In this document: positions 5,651-7,070 of the stretch, piece by piece
Layout of the letters: each line of letters begins with the position of its first letter
Position numbering within the stretch: position 1 is the stretch's first letter
Assembly: GCA_913776795.1 (NCBI GenBank)
Contig: CAJYRH010000386.1
Coordinates: 1-7,070, forward strand
Direction: 5' to 3'
DNA from: an uncultured Pseudorhodoferax sp.
GTDB lineage: Bacteria; Pseudomonadota; Gammaproteobacteria; Burkholderiales; Burkholderiaceae
DNA length: 7,070 nt
Translations under genes and position numbers: made by a program
Notes under the pieces: generated by a model
What the model was told of the DNA's origin: nothing
Database searches by the model: none
Seen by the model: the letters and a program-made list of their open reading frames with translations, nothing else

Positions 5651-6439
5651 ATGAGCGGGCTTCTGGAGGGACAGGTCGCATGGGTCACCGGCGGTGGCAG
5701 CGGCATCGGCCTGGCTGGAGCGGTGGACCTGGCCAAGGCCGGTGCGCGCGTCGTGGTCTCGGGCCGCGATGCGGCCAAGCTGGACGCGGCCATCGTGGAG
5801 GCGCAAGCGCGCGGCGCGCCGGCGGGCAGCATCACGGCCATGCCCCTGGACGTGGCCGACGCCAAGGCCGTCAACGCCGTGGCGGATGCGATCCAGGCCG
5901 GGTTCGGCCGGGTCGACATCCTCGTCAACAGCGCGGGGCTCAACTACCCCAAGCGCTACTGGTGCGACACCGATGCGGAGACCTTCGCCGACGTGGTGGG
6001 CATCAACCTGAACGGTGCCACCTACTGCACGCTGGCCGTCGTCAAGGGCATGCGCACGCGCGGGCAGGGCACGGTCATCAACGTGGCCTCGTTCGCGGGC
6101 TTCCACTACGAGTACATGACGGGCCCGGCCTACACGTCGAGCAAGGCCGCGATGATGGCGCTCACGCACTCCTTCAACATCGAGGAGTGCGTGAACGGCC
6201 TGCGCGCCACGGCGCTGTGCCCGGGCGAGGTGGCCACGCCCATCCTCAAGAAGCGGCCCGTGCAGCCGACCGAGGCGGACAAGGCGCGCATGCTGCAGGA
6301 GGCCGACCTGGGCCGCACGATCCGCTTCATCGCCGAGGCGCCAGCGCACGTGTGCGTCAACGAACTCGTGATCTCGCCGGTGTGGAACCGCACCTATGTG
6401 CAGGACCAGCCGCTGGTGCGCAAAAAGTCCGCCGCATGA
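5651..6439 (+). CDS. Short-chain dehydrogenase/reductase (SDR), probable NADP(H) type
   Basis: The 262-residue classical SDR has a Rossmann fold with TGGGSGIG (13-20), D67 after the fourth strand, NSAG (93-96, in place of the commoner NNAG), N119, the catalytic S147 in NVASFAG, and Y161xxxK165 in AYTSSKAA, followed by PGEV (191-194). All four catalytic residues (N, S, Y, K) are present. The second strand ends VVVSGRD (34-40), with no acidic residue at the usual NAD-selecting position and an Arg next to it, which suggests NADP(H). The C-terminal VNELVISPVWNR resembles the YdfG-like hydroxyacid dehydrogenase branch, which is a hint rather than proof. It probably oxidises or reduces a hydroxyl of the imported substrate in the cytoplasm. 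The ATG at 5651 depends on the preceding repeat for its ribosome-binding site and overlaps the mini-ORF stop. Its own stop overlaps the next SDR start (ATGA at 6436-6439). Confidence 0.93.
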   Translation: MSGLLEGQVAWVTGGGSGIGLAGAVDLAKAGARVVVSGRDAAKLDAAIVEAQARGAPAGSITAMPLDVADAKAVNAVADAIQAGFGRVDILVNSAGLNYPKRYWCDTDAETFADVVGINLNGATYCTLAVVKGMRTRGQGTVINVASFAGFHYEYMTGPAYTSSKAAMMALTHSFNIEECVNGLRATALCPGEVATPILKKRPVQPTEADKARMLQEADLGRTIRFIAEAPAHVCVNELVISPVWNRTYVQDQPLVRKKSAA

Positions 6440-7070
6440 CAGCACCCTTGGTCGTGGCCGTGACCGGCTCGGGGCAGGGCATCGGCCTGGCCGTGGCGCG
6501 CAGATTCGCCGAGCGCGGCGCGCGCGTCGTGGTCTCCGACATCGATGCCGCGCGCTGCCAGCGCGCGGCGGAAGCGACCGGAGCGCTCGGCGTGCCAGCC
6601 GACGTGACCGACGCGGCGCAGTGCAGTCACCTCGTCGAGCGAGTCGTCGCTGCGCATGGCCGGCTCGACGTGATGGTCTGCAATGCCGGCATCATGCAGT
6701 TGAGGCCATTGCTCGAACTCGAAGGTGCCGACTGGGACCGCATGCTGGGCGTCAACGTCAAGGGCTGCTTCCTGAGCCTGCAGGCCGCGGCGCGCCAGAT
6801 GCTGCTGCAGGCGCCGCTGGCGGCAGGCCGGCCGCGCGGCAAGATCATCACCATGGCGTCCATCGCCGGGCGCAGTGGCGCCGGCCCGATCGCCGCCGTG
6901 ATCCCGCACTACCGTGCGAGCAAGGCCGCGGTGCTGAGCCTCACGCAGTCGGCCGCCATTGCCCTCGCGCCGCATCTGACCGTGAACGCGATCTGCCCTG
7001 GCCTGGTCGAGAGCGAGATGTGGCGCGGCATGGACCGGGCCTGGGGCGCGCTGCAAGGCCTGGGCGAAGG
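6436..7070 (+). CDS. Second SDR-family dehydrogenase, probable NAD(H) type, 3' end beyond window
   Basis: The frame opens at the ATG of the ATGA overlap with the first SDR and stays open to the window edge, giving 211 residues and two extra bases. The family is normally about 250-260 residues, so 40-50 are missing. Motifs are TGSGQGIG (10-17), VVVSDID with D35 (the acidic residue that favours NAD), D56, NAG (83-85), N107, S142 in MASIAG, Y159xxxK163 in HYRASKAA and PGLV (188-191). The catalytic tetrad is complete. The MASIAGRSGA block, the SLTQSAA helix and the PGLVESEMW segment recall polyol dehydrogenases of the sorbitol/galactitol type, so a polyol or sugar-acid hydroxyl is a reasonable guess. 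The four-base overlap implies translational coupling with the first SDR. I see no separate ribosome-binding site of strength upstream of this start. Confidence 0.9.
   Translation, partial: MTAPLVVAVTGSGQGIGLAVARRFAERGARVVVSDIDAARCQRAAEATGALGVPADVTDAAQCSHLVERVVAAHGRLDVMVCNAGIMQLRPLLELEGADWDRMLGVNVKGCFLSLQAAARQMLLQAPLAAGRPRGKIITMASIAGRSGAGPIAAVIPHYRASKAAVLSLTQSAAIALAPHLTVNAICPGLVESEMWRGMDRAWGALQGLGE

Overview
The window looks like chromosomal DNA of a GC-rich betaproteobacterium, most likely Burkholderiales and possibly Comamonadaceae. This rests on the base composition, the gene set (divergent FCD-type GntR regulator, FAD-linked oxidase, TRAP transporter, SDR enzymes) and a short intergenic repeat of a style I associate with that family. 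The taxonomic call is inference. All complete genes use GC-rich codons and I see no sign of a composition break, insertion sequence, tRNA, rRNA or CRISPR array.

Layout: positions 1-306 hold the 3' end of a ClC-type chloride channel gene that enters from the left. Converging on it at 313-999 (minus strand) is a GntR regulator with an FCD ligand domain. A 145-base divergent promoter region (1000-1144) holds several small inverted repeats. From 1145 to the right edge, all genes run on the plus strand as one tight operon: a GlcD/D2HGDH-like FAD-linked 2-hydroxyacid dehydrogenase (1145-2563), a three-part TRAP transporter (DctQ 2623-3189, DctM 3251-4528, DctP 4561-5577), and two short-chain dehydrogenases (5651-6439, and 6436 running off the right edge).

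Likely logic (inference): the periplasmic DctP protein captures a carboxylate, DctQM imports it, and the FAD enzyme plus two SDRs oxidise or interconvert its hydroxyl groups. The divergently encoded FCD regulator probably responds to the substrate or an intermediate. The substrate cannot be read from the sequence. A hydroxylated acid such as a sugar acid, uronate-like acid or hydroxyacid fits the enzyme set.

The most unusual feature is at the gene junctions. Two diverged copies of one short repeat lie at dctQ/dctM (3186-3250) and dctP/SDR1 (5574-5650). Each begins with ATGA, in which TGA is the upstream gene's stop codon. Each encodes a related mini-ORF of 22 or 26 codons starting MSAAP, contains a hairpin, and ends with a purine-rich ribosome-binding-like stretch. 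Each mini-ORF stop overlaps the next gene's start codon by a GTGA or ATGA quadruplet. The repeat therefore seems to act as a translational connector between operon genes. The other junctions show weaker echoes: a 29-codon mini-ORF after the FAD gene, and a repeat-core-like patch before dctP.
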